Source: VRUE01 sp963703235 (GTDB lineage: Bacteria > Actinomycetota > Thermoleophilia > Solirubrobacterales > 70-9). From it: a stretch of DNA of 64,000 nucleotides. The stretch lies in NCBI GenBank assembly GCA_963703235.1, contig OY969802.1:310001-374000 (forward strand). Direction: 5' to 3'. This document shows positions 25,857 to 33,680 of the stretch, piece by piece. Positions within the stretch are counted from its first letter, which is position 1, and every line of letters starts with the position of its first letter. The notes under the pieces were generated by a model that did not search any database, was not told the origin of the DNA, and worked only from the letters and a program-made list of their open reading frames with translations. The translations under genes and the position numbers were made by a program.

Positions 25857-25882
25857 TACCGACCGTCGGGCTGCGGCTGTCG

Positions 25883-25951
25883 TGTGATATCGATCACCGC
25901 CGACTGTCACACCGCCGGGTGCATAGGTAGACTGATTGACTGGTCAGTCAA
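25883..25951 (+). promoter_or_regulatory. etfB promoter region with CRP-like and TetR-like sites
   Basis: TGTGA-TATCGA-TCACC (25883-25898) is one base off the TGTGA-N6-TCACA CRP consensus. TGTCAC (25905-25910), 17 nt and TAGACT (25928-25933) could be -35 and -10. TTGACT-GGTC-AGTCAA (25936-25951) is a 6-bp palindrome right at the expected start point, in the style of TetR operators of fatty-acid genes. Activation and repression at one promoter is the simplest reading. Confidence 0.5.
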
Positions 25952-25995
25952 CTACGGCAATCGGCTCCAGCAACCCAGCCAAGGAGGCTTGAAAC

Positions 25996-26787
25996 TTGAA
26001 GATCTGCGTCCTGGTCAAGGAGGTACCGGACGCCGCCGTCCAGAAGCGCATCGACTCCGGGACGATGCGGCTGGATCGCGGCGGCGAGAAAAACCTCAAC
26101 CCCTTCGATACCCACGCCATCGAGGCCGCCATGCAGATCAAGGAGGGCGGCGCGATCCCGGTCGAGGAGGTCGTCGCGGTGACGATGGGCCCCCACTCGG
26201 CGGTCCGCGCGCTGCACAAGGCGGTGGCGCTCGGCGCTGACCGCTCGGTGCACCTCTCCGACGAGGCGCTGGCCGGCTCCGACGTCTGCGCCACCGGCTA
26301 CGCGCTGGCCAAGGTGCTCGAGTCCGAGAGCCCGGACCTGGTCCTGCTCGGCCAGCAGTCCGATGACGGCGAGTGCTACACGATCGGCGCCGTCGTCGCC
26401 GACCACCTGCAGATGCCCTCGCTGACCCAGGTGATCAAGATCGACGTCAGCGACGGCAAGCTGCGCTGCGAGCGCCAGGCCGAGTACGGCTACGACACGG
26501 TCGACGTCGAGCTGCCGGCCGTGATCAGCGTCGGCGACGCGATCAACGAGCCGCGCTACCCGAGCCTGAAAGCGATCATGGGGGCGAAGAAAAAACCGCT
26601 GGACGGCAAGGCGACCGCCGACGTCGGCATCGACGGCGGCATGGTCGGCGAGACCGGCTCCAAGACCGCGGTCCTCGCGCTCAACCCGCCGCCTCCCAAG
26701 GAGGCTGGGGAGATCATCGAGGACGAGGACACCAACGAGACGGTCGAGAAGATCGTCGCCTGGCTCGACGAGAGGAAGCTGATCTAG
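25996..26787 (+). CDS. etfB: Electron transfer flavoprotein beta subunit
   Basis: A 263-residue ETF beta chain, which binds AMP and takes electrons from acyl-CoA dehydrogenases. It begins KICVLVKEVPDAA and has DTHAIEAAMQIKEGG, ATGYALAKVLESESPDLVLLGQQSDDGECYTIG, and the beta-subunit signature around VELPAVISVGDAINEPRYPSLKAIMGAKKKPL. The start is TTG 25996, supported by AAGGAGG 9 nt upstream; no ATG fits. etfA follows directly after the stop codon. The promoter region before it carries two candidate regulator sites. Confidence 0.94.
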   Translation: MKICVLVKEVPDAAVQKRIDSGTMRLDRGGEKNLNPFDTHAIEAAMQIKEGGAIPVEEVVAVTMGPHSAVRALHKAVALGADRSVHLSDEALAGSDVCATGYALAKVLESESPDLVLLGQQSDDGECYTIGAVVADHLQMPSLTQVIKIDVSDGKLRCERQAEYGYDTVDVELPAVISVGDAINEPRYPSLKAIMGAKKKPLDGKATADVGIDGGMVGETGSKTAVLALNPPPPKEAGEIIEDEDTNETVEKIVAWLDERKLI

Positions 26788-27759
26788 ATGGCAGGCATCC
26801 TGACCTACGCCCTCCACGACGACGAGGGCAACTTCAACAAGAACTCGCTCGGGGCGATCTCCGAGGCGGCGAAGCTGGCCGGCCAGCTGGGCGGCGAGGC
26901 CGCCGCGCTGGTCGTCGGCGAGATCGGCGACGACGCCTGCGCCTCGCTCGGCAACTGGGGCGCGGCGAAGGTCTACCGGGCCAAGAGCGTGCCCGAGGGC
27001 CTCGCGCAGCCGATCGTCGACGCGATGGCCAAGGTGATCCAGGACGAGGGCTTCTCCTACGCCCTCTTCGGCGGCGGCCTGCTCGGTTTCGAGATCGGCG
27101 CCGGGTTGACCGCGCGCCTGGGCGCCGGCGTGACTATGGAGGTGACCGAGGTCAAGGTGCAGGACGGCAAGCTGGTCGCCGAGCGCCCGATCCTGCAGGA
27201 CTCCCAGATCGCCGACGTCGGCTACGTCGCCGAGCCGGGGATCATCATCGGCCGTCTCAACGCCTTCGACGCCAACGAGAGCGGCGGCAGCGCCGAGGTC
27301 GTCGACGTCGAGGTTGAGCTCTCGCCCTGGTCGACCAAGGCGACGATGGTGCAGCGCGGCGAGCAGCGCGGCGCCGACGTCAACATCGAGGACGCCGAGA
27401 TCCTGGTCGGTGGCGGCCGCGGGCTTGGGGCCAAAGAGGGCTTCGAGCTCTGCGAGCAGCTGGCCGAGTCGATGGGCGGGGCGGTTGCCGCGACCCGCGC
27501 CGTGGTCGACGCCGGCTGGTACCCCTACGCCGCCCAGATCGGCCAGACCGGCAAGACGGTCGCGCCGAAGCTCTACCTGGCCGCCGGCATCTCCGGCGCG
27601 ATCCAGCACAAGGTCGGGATGCAGAGCTCGGAGAACATCCTCGCGATCAACAAGGACCAGAACGCGCCGATCTTCGAGTTCTCGGACCTCGGCGTGGTCG
27701 GCGATCTGCACAAGATCGTCCCCAAGCTGACCGAGGCGATCAAGGCGAAGAAGGGATGA
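26788..27759 (+). CDS. etfA: Electron transfer flavoprotein alpha subunit
   Basis: A 323-residue ETF alpha chain holding the FAD. The C-terminal FAD domain has ILVGGGRGLGAKEGFELCEQLAESMGGAVAATRAVVDAGWYPYAAQIGQTGKTVAPKLYLAAGISGAIQHKVGM. The signature near the end is NILAINKDQNAPIFEFSDLGVVGDLHKIVPKL. It pairs with EtfB and delivers electrons to the ETF-quinone oxidoreductase encoded next. It begins right at the etfB stop, and a tight GC hairpin follows it. Confidence 0.95.
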   Translation: MAGILTYALHDDEGNFNKNSLGAISEAAKLAGQLGGEAAALVVGEIGDDACASLGNWGAAKVYRAKSVPEGLAQPIVDAMAKVIQDEGFSYALFGGGLLGFEIGAGLTARLGAGVTMEVTEVKVQDGKLVAERPILQDSQIADVGYVAEPGIIIGRLNAFDANESGGSAEVVDVEVELSPWSTKATMVQRGEQRGADVNIEDAEILVGGGRGLGAKEGFELCEQLAESMGGAVAATRAVVDAGWYPYAAQIGQTGKTVAPKLYLAAGISGAIQHKVGMQSSENILAINKDQNAPIFEFSDLGVVGDLHKIVPKLTEAIKAKKG

Positions 27760-27766
27760 CGTTGCT

Positions 27767-27782
27767 GGGGGCTTCGGCCCCC
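27767..27782 (+). terminator. UUCG-capped hairpin after etfA
   Basis: GGGGGC-TTCG-GCCCCC, a six-pair stem with a UUCG tetraloop, followed by GGTCGTTCTT. It may be a partial terminator or mRNA stabiliser lowering expression of the downstream ETF-QO gene. The U-tract is poor. Confidence 0.5.
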
Positions 27783-27819
27783 GGTCGTTCTTCCAGCTAT
27801 TGAACCGTAAGGAGTCGAG

Positions 27820-29517
27820 ATGCCAGCTGTGAAGCCCAGCGAGTTCCCGCCGCCGTTCGACTCTGCCGAGGCGATCGGCCCGCCCACCGATCCGGTCGAC
27901 GACCGGATCGAGGTCGGCATCGCGATCGTCGGCGGCGGGCCCGCCGGGCTCGCCTGCGCGAACAAATTGATGCAGCTGCTGGAGGACGAGCCGGAGCTGA
28001 CCGAAAAGCTTGGCGAAGTCCCGGTCGCGGTGATCGAGAAGGGCAAAGTCGCCGGCGCTCACTTGCTCTCCGGGGCGAACATGAAGCCCTCGGCGATGGA
28101 AGAGCTGTTCCCCGACCTCGACAAGTCGGACTGGCCGGTGTACGGCGAGGTCACCAAGGACGCCGTCTACATCCTCACCCCGAAGAAAGCGATCCCGGTG
28201 AAGCCGCCGCCGCCCGGCTTCCGCAACCACGGCAACTACGTCACCTCGGTCTCCAAACTCGGCCGCTTCCTCGCCGACAAAGCCGAAGAGGCGGGCGTCT
28301 ACATCCTCTCCGAGACCGCGGCGACGAAGCTGCTGGTCGAGGACCGGGTCGTCAAGGGCGTGCGCTCCGGCGACCGTGGCCGCGGCAAAGAGGGCGAAGA
28401 GCTCGGCAACTTCGAGCCCGGCTCTGACGTGGTCGCCAAGGCGACGGTGCTGGCCGAGGGGACGGTAGGGCACCTCACCTACGCCGCCTACGACTACTTC
28501 GACATGCACGGTGCCGATCCGATGCGCTGGGAGCTCGGGGTGAAAGAGGTCTGGGAGGTAAAGGAGCCGCTCGACCGGGTCATCCACACGATGGGCTGGC
28601 CGCTGCGCAAGTCGCCGAAATACAACGAGTTCGGCGGCAGCTTTATCTACCCGATGGGCGAGGACAAGATCTGCATCGGCCTCGTCGCCGGCCTCGACTA
28701 CACCGACGCGACCTTCAGCGTCCACGACGCGCTGCAGCTGATGAAGACCCATCCCTTCATCAAGAAGCTCATCGACGGTGGCAAGCGGGTGGCCTGGGGT
28801 GCGAAGACGATTCCCTCCGGCGGCTACTTCGCGATGCCGAAGAGGCTGGCGGTGCCGGGCATGGTGGTAGCCGGCGACGCGGCCAGCATGGTCAACATCC
28901 CGACCCTGAAGGGCGTCCACTACGCGATGCACGCCGGCATGTACGCGGCGGAGGCGATCGTCGACGCCCTGAAGGAGGACTCGGTCAACTTCGAGGCCTA
29001 CGACGAGAAGATCCACAACTCGCAGATCGAGAAGGACCTGCACGAATCCCGCAACATGCGTCAGCCCTTCTCCAAAGGCTTCTTCCTCGGTGGCGCCTTC
29101 GCCTCGGCGATGACGGTCACCAAAGGCAACTTCCCGGGCGGTCACTGGAAGCAGGAGGACGACGCCGAGAACGCGATGGAGCTGGGCAAGGCCGGCGACA
29201 TGTACGTCCAGCCCGACAACGAGCTGACCTTCGGCAAGCTCGACTCGGTCTTCCTCTCCGGCAACGCGACCCGTGACGACGCCCCCAACCACGTCCGCAT
29301 CCAGACCAAGGTGCCGCGCGAGGTCGCCCAGACCTGGGTCTCGATGTGCCCGGCCCAGGTCTACGAGATCCCCGACGAGCAGCTGGGGAACGGCACCGCC
29401 GAGGTCGACGTCCACGTCACCGCCTCCAACTGCGTCCAGTGCGGCGCGATCACCGCCAAGGGCGGCCGCCTAACCCTCCCCGAGGGCGGCGACGGCCCGC
29501 TGTATCAGGAGACGTAG
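27820..29517 (+). CDS. ETF-quinone oxidoreductase (FixC-like) lacking one cluster cysteine
   Basis: A 565-residue flavoprotein carrying electrons from ETF to the membrane quinone pool. The FAD motif is VGIAIVGGGPAGLACANKL (about 32-50). GGYFAMPKRLAVPGMVVAGDAASMVNIPTLKGVHYAM is the conserved FAD/quinone region. The C-terminal ferredoxin-like domain has Cys510 (CPAQVYE), Cys538 and Cys541 (NCVQC), but the fourth usual Cys is Ile544 (CGAI where mitochondrial enzymes have CKTC). The 4Fe-4S cluster may be missing, 3Fe-type or use another ligand. AAGGAG lies before the ATG. It probably belongs to one unit with etfBA. Confidence 0.9.
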   Translation: MPAVKPSEFPPPFDSAEAIGPPTDPVDDRIEVGIAIVGGGPAGLACANKLMQLLEDEPELTEKLGEVPVAVIEKGKVAGAHLLSGANMKPSAMEELFPDLDKSDWPVYGEVTKDAVYILTPKKAIPVKPPPPGFRNHGNYVTSVSKLGRFLADKAEEAGVYILSETAATKLLVEDRVVKGVRSGDRGRGKEGEELGNFEPGSDVVAKATVLAEGTVGHLTYAAYDYFDMHGADPMRWELGVKEVWEVKEPLDRVIHTMGWPLRKSPKYNEFGGSFIYPMGEDKICIGLVAGLDYTDATFSVHDALQLMKTHPFIKKLIDGGKRVAWGAKTIPSGGYFAMPKRLAVPGMVVAGDAASMVNIPTLKGVHYAMHAGMYAAEAIVDALKEDSVNFEAYDEKIHNSQIEKDLHESRNMRQPFSKGFFLGGAFASAMTVTKGNFPGGHWKQEDDAENAMELGKAGDMYVQPDNELTFGKLDSVFLSGNATRDDAPNHVRIQTKVPREVAQTWVSMCPAQVYEIPDEQLGNGTAEVDVHVTASNCVQCGAITAKGGRLTLPEGGDGPLYQET

Positions 29518-29584
29518 CCTTCTCGTCAGAGGATTGGCGCAATCGGTGCGCCACGCGTGCGCCTGGACCTCCTACGGTCGGGCG

Positions 29585-29791
29585 ATGGTCACTGGGTCGA
29601 TCCTCGGAACCGCGACTGCCACAACGGGACTCATGGCTGCGTCGATAGCGGTCGGCGGTTTCGTGCTCCACGTCATTCCTGCTTTGTCGGGGGCACCCGA
29701 CGACAGGCTTCGGCGTGCGACCGTGATCGGCGGTCTCTGTGGACTCGTGGTAGCGATCCTTGTAATTGTTTTGTCTGCGCTGGTCGACTAG
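29585..29791 (+). CDS. Small membrane protein, two predicted helices
   Basis: A 68-residue protein of unknown family, starting MVTGSILGTATATTG. Hydrophobic stretches at about 10-30 and 44-66 (GLCGLVVAILVIVLSALV) with RLRRAT between them suggest a hairpin in the membrane. Its GC content is lower than its neighbours'. The next small membrane protein gene starts 9 nt after its stop, so the two may act as a pair. Upstream in-frame starts exist but add no conserved sequence. No function can be offered. Confidence 0.55.
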   Translation: MVTGSILGTATATTGLMAASIAVGGFVLHVIPALSGAPDDRLRRATVIGGLCGLVVAILVIVLSALVD

Positions 29792-29800
29792 GATGCAGCT

Positions 29801-30028
29801 ATGAGTGAAGCGAAAGCGTTAGTTCTCGTAGGGGCGGGTACCGTGCTCCTATCTGGCGCTGTGGACATATTGCTGCTGAAGATGCACGCGGGAGGAGCGG
29901 CGCTGGCGGTGGGCCTTGTGCTGGTGCTTACCCTCTTCAGCGTGGTTACGAACTTCGTGATGAGGCACTACGAAACGCTTTCCCGCCGTCGACAGCGGGA
30001 AGCGACCTTGCTGAAGCCACGTAGCTAA
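29801..30028 (+). CDS. Small membrane protein, two predicted helices
   Basis: A 75-residue protein of unknown family. Hydrophobic stretches are about 5-26 (ALVLVGAGTVLLSGAVDILLL) and 30-51 (GGAALAVGLVLVLTLFSVVTNFV), then a strongly basic tail MRHYETLSRRRQREATLLKPRS that should face the cytoplasm. It overlaps the stop codon of a convergent small gene. With the preceding gene it forms a two-gene set of tiny membrane proteins whose base composition is unlike the surrounding core genes. Confidence 0.55.
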   Translation: MSEAKALVLVGAGTVLLSGAVDILLLKMHAGGAALAVGLVLVLTLFSVVTNFVMRHYETLSRRRQREATLLKPRS

Positions 30029-30228
30029 GCCGCGCGCGATTCAGGCGGCCAAGCGGCGGCGCGGTCGATCGCTCCTGCCGGTCGCGACAGCCAAGGGGCG
30101 ACGTCGAGGTCGCTGCGCCTGGGCGAGGCGGGGGCGAGGGTCCACTCCTCGCAACCGGCGAAGGCTTCGTCGAGGCGTTTCGCCATCGTGCTGCGGGGGC
30201 GCTCCTGGTCGAAGATCTCCTCGGGCAT
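30025..30228 (-). CDS. Small hypothetical protein
   Basis: A 67-residue protein, MPEEIFDQERPRSTMAKRLDEAFAGCEEW near the start and Ala/Pro/Arg-rich later. It has a good ribosome site (GGAGAGG five nt before ATG 30228), the main reason to accept it. It shows no membrane segment or known motif. Its stop overlaps that of the convergent small membrane gene. Confidence 0.5.
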   Translation of the reverse strand: MPEEIFDQERPRSTMAKRLDEAFAGCEEWTLAPASPRRSDLDVAPWLSRPAGAIDRAAAWPPESRAA

Positions 30229-30330
30229 TTGGCCTCTCCGTCCTGTAGGGGGCGTTACGGCAGCATCCCGGCTCCGCCGGACGAAAAACCCGCACCTTGC
30301 GAAAGAACGCGCAGTTTGCGCGTTCTGTTG

Positions 30331-31173
30331 CTAGCCAGCTTCTACGAAGGCCGCGATCTCGTCGGCCAGCCGCTGAGGCTGGTCGATGGGAACGAAGGTG
30401 CGCGAGTCGGGGATCTGGACGACCCTGGCGTTGGGGACTTCCGAGGCGAGCCGCTCCGCGTACTTAATCGGGAAAAGGCGATCCCCGGGCGCCCAGGTGA
30501 GCAGGATCGGCAGCTCGGAGTTGCGCAGCTTCTCGGCTGCCTCCAGGGTGTAGCGCTTGTTCATCCCGGTCGTCACCTTTTTGACGTCGCGTTTGACGTC
30601 GGCGTTGTGCAGGCCGGGCTCCATCCAGGAAGCGATCAGCTCCGGCGGCAGCGGGTCCCGCGTGAAGGGCCGGAAGGCGGCGCGAGCGACGGCCGGAATC
30701 CTGAACGGGGCGGCGATCAGCGCCATTCCGCCCGGCAGCTTGGCGATCGGCGGCATCGTCTTGAACATTCCCGGCGGGAAGTTCTCGTGGGTGTCGCAGT
30801 TGGTGAGGACGAGGCGGCCCACCCGCTCTGGGTGGCGGGTGGCCAGGACCTGTGACATCGCCCCGCCGGAGTCGTTGCCGACGATCGTCACGTCCTCGAG
30901 GTCGAGCGCCTCGAGGAAGCTGGCGATCGTCGCCGCGATCCCGTAAGGGGAGAGATCGGCGTCGGGTTTCATCGCGATCTGCTGCGAGCCGATCGGCCAG
31001 TCGGGGGCGAGGCAGCGGCAGCGGTTGGCGAGGCTGTCGACGACGCCGCTCCAGAGGCGGCCATCGACCAGGTAGCCGTGGACGAAGACGACCGGCTTGC
31101 CCTCGCCGGCCTCCCGGTAGCGGATCGTGCCGGCGGGCAGGTCGATCTCGCGGCGCTGGTCTGACTGGGGCAT
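30331..31173 (-). CDS. Alpha/beta hydrolase with Asp nucleophile and no canonical His
   Basis: A 280-residue alpha/beta-hydrolase, closest in style to haloalkane dehalogenases and epoxide hydrolases. HGYLVDGRLWSGV holds the oxyanion HG. The elbow GNDSGGA places Asp101 as nucleophile, and LTWAPGDRLFP gives the acid region. Where the catalytic His is expected (GHF..D.P) it reads SRTFVPIDQP, with Thr259. It may use a different base or have lost hydrolytic turnover. The gene is divergent from a TetR regulator 60 nt away whose start codon lies in a palindrome, so it is probably regulated by it. Confidence 0.8.
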   Translation of the reverse strand: MPQSDQRREIDLPAGTIRYREAGEGKPVVFVHGYLVDGRLWSGVVDSLANRCRCLAPDWPIGSQQIAMKPDADLSPYGIAATIASFLEALDLEDVTIVGNDSGGAMSQVLATRHPERVGRLVLTNCDTHENFPPGMFKTMPPIAKLPGGMALIAAPFRIPAVARAAFRPFTRDPLPPELIASWMEPGLHNADVKRDVKKVTTGMNKRYTLEAAEKLRNSELPILLTWAPGDRLFPIKYAERLASEVPNARVVQIPDSRTFVPIDQPQRLADEIAAFVEAG

Positions 31174-31221
31174 TGCATCCTCCTCGACGGCTTAGATTCT
31201 CGGCTGGAACGCGGTAACTTA

Positions 31222-31236
31222 CATACAGACTGTATG
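31222..31236. promoter_or_regulatory. Palindrome CATACAG-A-CTGTATG over TetR start codon
   Basis: A perfect 7-1-7 palindrome whose last three bases are the ATG of the TetR gene. It lies between divergent genes, with TAACTT (31215-31220) as a possible -10 just upstream. It is the expected autoregulatory operator. Confidence 0.65.
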
Positions 31237-31878
31237 AATGTCAACGAACCGGGAGCAAGCGGCGCCGGGCCGGCGCCCCCATCCGAGCGCCGCAGCCAGA
31301 GCGAGCGCTCCGAGTCGACCCGGAGCGCCCTGATCGAAGCGGCCCGCGGGCTCTTCGCCGAGCGCGGCTACGCCGGAGTCGGGACCGAGGAGATCGTGCG
31401 CGCCGCCGGAGTCACCCGGGGCGCCCTCTACCACCACTTCTCCGGCAAGCGCGATCTCTTCGAGGCCGTTTACGAGCGGATCGAGATCGAGCTGGCGGAG
31501 CGGATCGCCGCGGGAGCGCTGGCCGCGAACGCCGAGTCGCCGCTGGAGGCGATGCGGGCCGGCGCCGAGATGTTCCTGCAGGCCTGCACGGAGCCCGAGG
31601 CGCAGAGGATCGCCCTGCTCGACGCGCCGGCGGTGCTCGGCTGGGACCGCTGGCGCGAGATCGCCGCCGAGCACGGACTGGGCCTGATCGAGGCGAGCCT
31701 GCAGGCGGCGATCGATGCCGGTTCGATGGCACCCCAGCCAGTGCGGCCGCTGGCCCACGTCCTGATGGGGGCGCTGGACGAGGCGGCGATGCTCGTCGCC
31801 CGGGCCGAGGATCCGGAGCGGATGCGGGCCGAAGTCGGCCGCACCCTGGACTTTCTGCTGAACGCCCTCAGCGAGTAG
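31234..31878 (+). CDS. TetR-family transcriptional regulator
   Basis: A 214-residue regulator. Residues about 28-75 are the TetR helix-turn-helix: STRSALIEAARGLFAERGYAGVGTEEIVRAAGVTRGALYHHFSGKRDLFEAVYERI. The C-terminal ligand domain (about 80-214) is helical and not specific enough to name the ligand. The first 25 residues are a low-complexity Ser/Pro/Glu leader, so a later start is possible, but the palindrome ends exactly at this ATG. Its probable targets are itself and the divergent alpha/beta hydrolase. It overlaps the convergent GGDEF gene by 11 nt. Confidence 0.9.
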   Translation: MNVNEPGASGAGPAPPSERRSQSERSESTRSALIEAARGLFAERGYAGVGTEEIVRAAGVTRGALYHHFSGKRDLFEAVYERIEIELAERIAAGALAANAESPLEAMRAGAEMFLQACTEPEAQRIALLDAPAVLGWDRWREIAAEHGLGLIEASLQAAIDAGSMAPQPVRPLAHVLMGALDEAAMLVARAEDPERMRAEVGRTLDFLLNALSE

Positions 31879-33382
31879 CGGGCTCGTCGGCCTGGCCAAC
31901 GCGGGTGTCGGTCACCCGCGGCTCGATCGGGCTGTAGCCGTCGGCGAGCCGGCGCGACTCCTTCTGCGCGTACATCCGCACGTCGGCGAGCTGCAGCGCT
32001 CCGGAGGGGTCGCCGGCCTCCTGCGGGATCGCCGCCCCGCCCCAGGAGGCGGACACGTCGACTCCCCTGTCGCTCGTGGTCAGCGCCTGCGCCGCCGCGT
32101 GGGCGACGGAGTCGAAACGCTCCTCGGCGCAGTTGAGCAGCAGGCAGAACTCGTCGCCTCCCACCCGGTAGGCCGTTCCGTCCTTTCCGACCGTGTCGCT
32201 CAAAGCGTGGCCCAAGCGCTTGAGCAGCTCGTCGCCGGCGGGATGGCCGAAGGTGTCGTTGTAGCGCTTGAAGCCGTTGAGGTCGAAGAGGAACAGCATC
32301 GCCGGGCGCTCGAGGGTCGCCCGCTCGCATTCGTCTTCCAGGTCCACCTCCATCCGCCCCCGGTTGCTGAGCCCGGTCAGGGAGTCGGTTCGCACCTGTT
32401 CCAGCAGCGACTTGTTCTCCCGGTCGCTCATCGCCAGGCGGACGATCACGGCGGTCATCGTCGAGGCCCAGAGTACCGTCGAGAGGCCGCTGGTGGCGCT
32501 GAAGTACTGCATCGCGAAGAGCCCGATCATCACCCCTGCGAAGACCGCCGGCACGACTATCTCGCGGCGCCGGTCGCTCCTCCGCGGCGAGGTGATCGCA
32601 GCCGCCTCGGCGGGTTGCCAGACCGCGGCGCCGAGGCAGACCGCGGCGATCAGGTAGACCGGTTCGACCCAGCTGCCGCCGGGAAGGGCTTCTTCCGTGA
32701 GCTGGAGGGTGTAGGCGATGTCGGCGACGACGAGCGCGGCCAGGCCGGCCAGCAGCAGCGACCAGGTCCGTCCAGGGCGCCAGCCGGTCAGCGCGACGAC
32801 GCCGACGACCATCGCCAGCATCGCGATGTCGCCCAGCGGGTAGGCGAGCGTGGTGACGATCTGCAGCGGCGTGCCTTCGGTCTTCTCGGCGACGAAATCG
32901 AAGACGAAAGCGGCACCGAGGGCGGCGGTGCCCAGGGCGGCGATCGCGCCGTCCATCCACAGGCGCCAGTTCATCTCGTGCGCCCTGGCGCGGATCAGCA
33001 GCGCCAAGCCGGTATAGGCGAGCGGGTAGAAGAGGAGGTAGCCGACATCTGCCGGCGAGGGGTACGGGGCGTCGGGATTGCCTTCGATCAGCGCCGCCCA
33101 GTAGACCTCGGCCGCGCCCCAGGCGAGGATCCCGGCGCCGAGCAGGATCCAGGCCCAGCGCTCGCGCCCGAAGGCCGACGCCCTGACCAGGCAGGCGACG
33201 CCGGCGCCCAGTACGACGGCGCTGTAGACGACGCTGCCGATCGCGACGTGGAATTCGCCGCCGACGCCGAGCCAGTAGTGCAGGGCGACGAGGACGGTGC
33301 CGCCGATCAGCAGGACCGCCAGGGCGCCGCGCAGGGCGCGGGCCAGGCCGCTGTCGCCGACGTTCGATCCGCTCGTAGCCAT
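31868..33382 (-). CDS. Membrane-bound diguanylate cyclase (GGDEF)
   Basis: A 504-residue protein. About nine hydrophobic helices cover residues 15-330 as a membrane sensor of unknown ligand. The C-terminal GGDEF domain (about 335-480) begins VRTDSLTGLSNRGRMEVDLE and holds FLFDLNGFKRYNDTFGH and the intact active-site loop YRVGGDEFCLLL, so c-di-GMP synthesis is likely. No EAL domain and no clear RxxD inhibitory site are seen. It ends by overlapping the convergent TetR gene. Confidence 0.9.
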   Translation of the reverse strand: MATSGSNVGDSGLARALRGALAVLLIGGTVLVALHYWLGVGGEFHVAIGSVVYSAVVLGAGVACLVRASAFGRERWAWILLGAGILAWGAAEVYWAALIEGNPDAPYPSPADVGYLLFYPLAYTGLALLIRARAHEMNWRLWMDGAIAALGTAALGAAFVFDFVAEKTEGTPLQIVTTLAYPLGDIAMLAMVVGVVALTGWRPGRTWSLLLAGLAALVVADIAYTLQLTEEALPGGSWVEPVYLIAAVCLGAAVWQPAEAAAITSPRRSDRRREIVVPAVFAGVMIGLFAMQYFSATSGLSTVLWASTMTAVIVRLAMSDRENKSLLEQVRTDSLTGLSNRGRMEVDLEDECERATLERPAMLFLFDLNGFKRYNDTFGHPAGDELLKRLGHALSDTVGKDGTAYRVGGDEFCLLLNCAEERFDSVAHAAAQALTTSDRGVDVSASWGGAAIPQEAGDPSGALQLADVRMYAQKESRRLADGYSPIEPRVTDTRVGQADEPATR

Positions 33383-33461
33383 GCTCAGCTATCGGCAGCG
33401 CGAGTGCGTTCCCAAACCCCTTGAAAGGGCAACTTCATCCGGTTCTCTAGACTGGAGGGCG

Positions 33462-33677
33462 ATGAAGGCAGGAATCCACCCCGACTACGTGCTCGCCAAC
33501 GTGCATTGCTCGTGCGGGAACCAGTTCTACACCCGCTCTACCCAGGCGGACCTTCACGTCGAGCTCTGCTCGGCGTGCCACCCGTTCTACACCGGCAAGC
33601 AGAAGCTGGTCGACACGGGCGGCCGGGTCGAGCGCTTCCAGCGACGCGCCGCCAAGCACGCCAAGGCCGGGAAGTAG
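33462..33677 (+). CDS. rpmE: 50S ribosomal protein L31 (zinc-binding form)
   Basis: A 71-residue L31, MKAGIHPDYVLANVHCSCGNQF, then LCSACHPFYTGKQKLVDTGGRVERFQRR. Both Cys pairs (CSC and CSAC, Cys16/18 and Cys36/39) are kept, as in the zinc-carrying C+ type; HPFYTG is diagnostic. GGAGG precedes the ATG. It begins the rpmE - DUF1385 - prfA - prmC - tsaC series conserved in many Gram-positive bacteria. Confidence 0.97.
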   Translation: MKAGIHPDYVLANVHCSCGNQFYTRSTQADLHVELCSACHPFYTGKQKLVDTGGRVERFQRRAAKHAKAGK

Positions 33678-33680
33678 GCC

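Noticed and set aside
25948..29415. A 1155-codon open frame on the minus strand
   Set aside because: It is the shadow of etfB, etfA and ETF-QO. Its translation is Asp/Val/Leu/Arg-rich low complexity typical of antisense frames in high-GC genes, while the plus-strand genes carry clear motifs.
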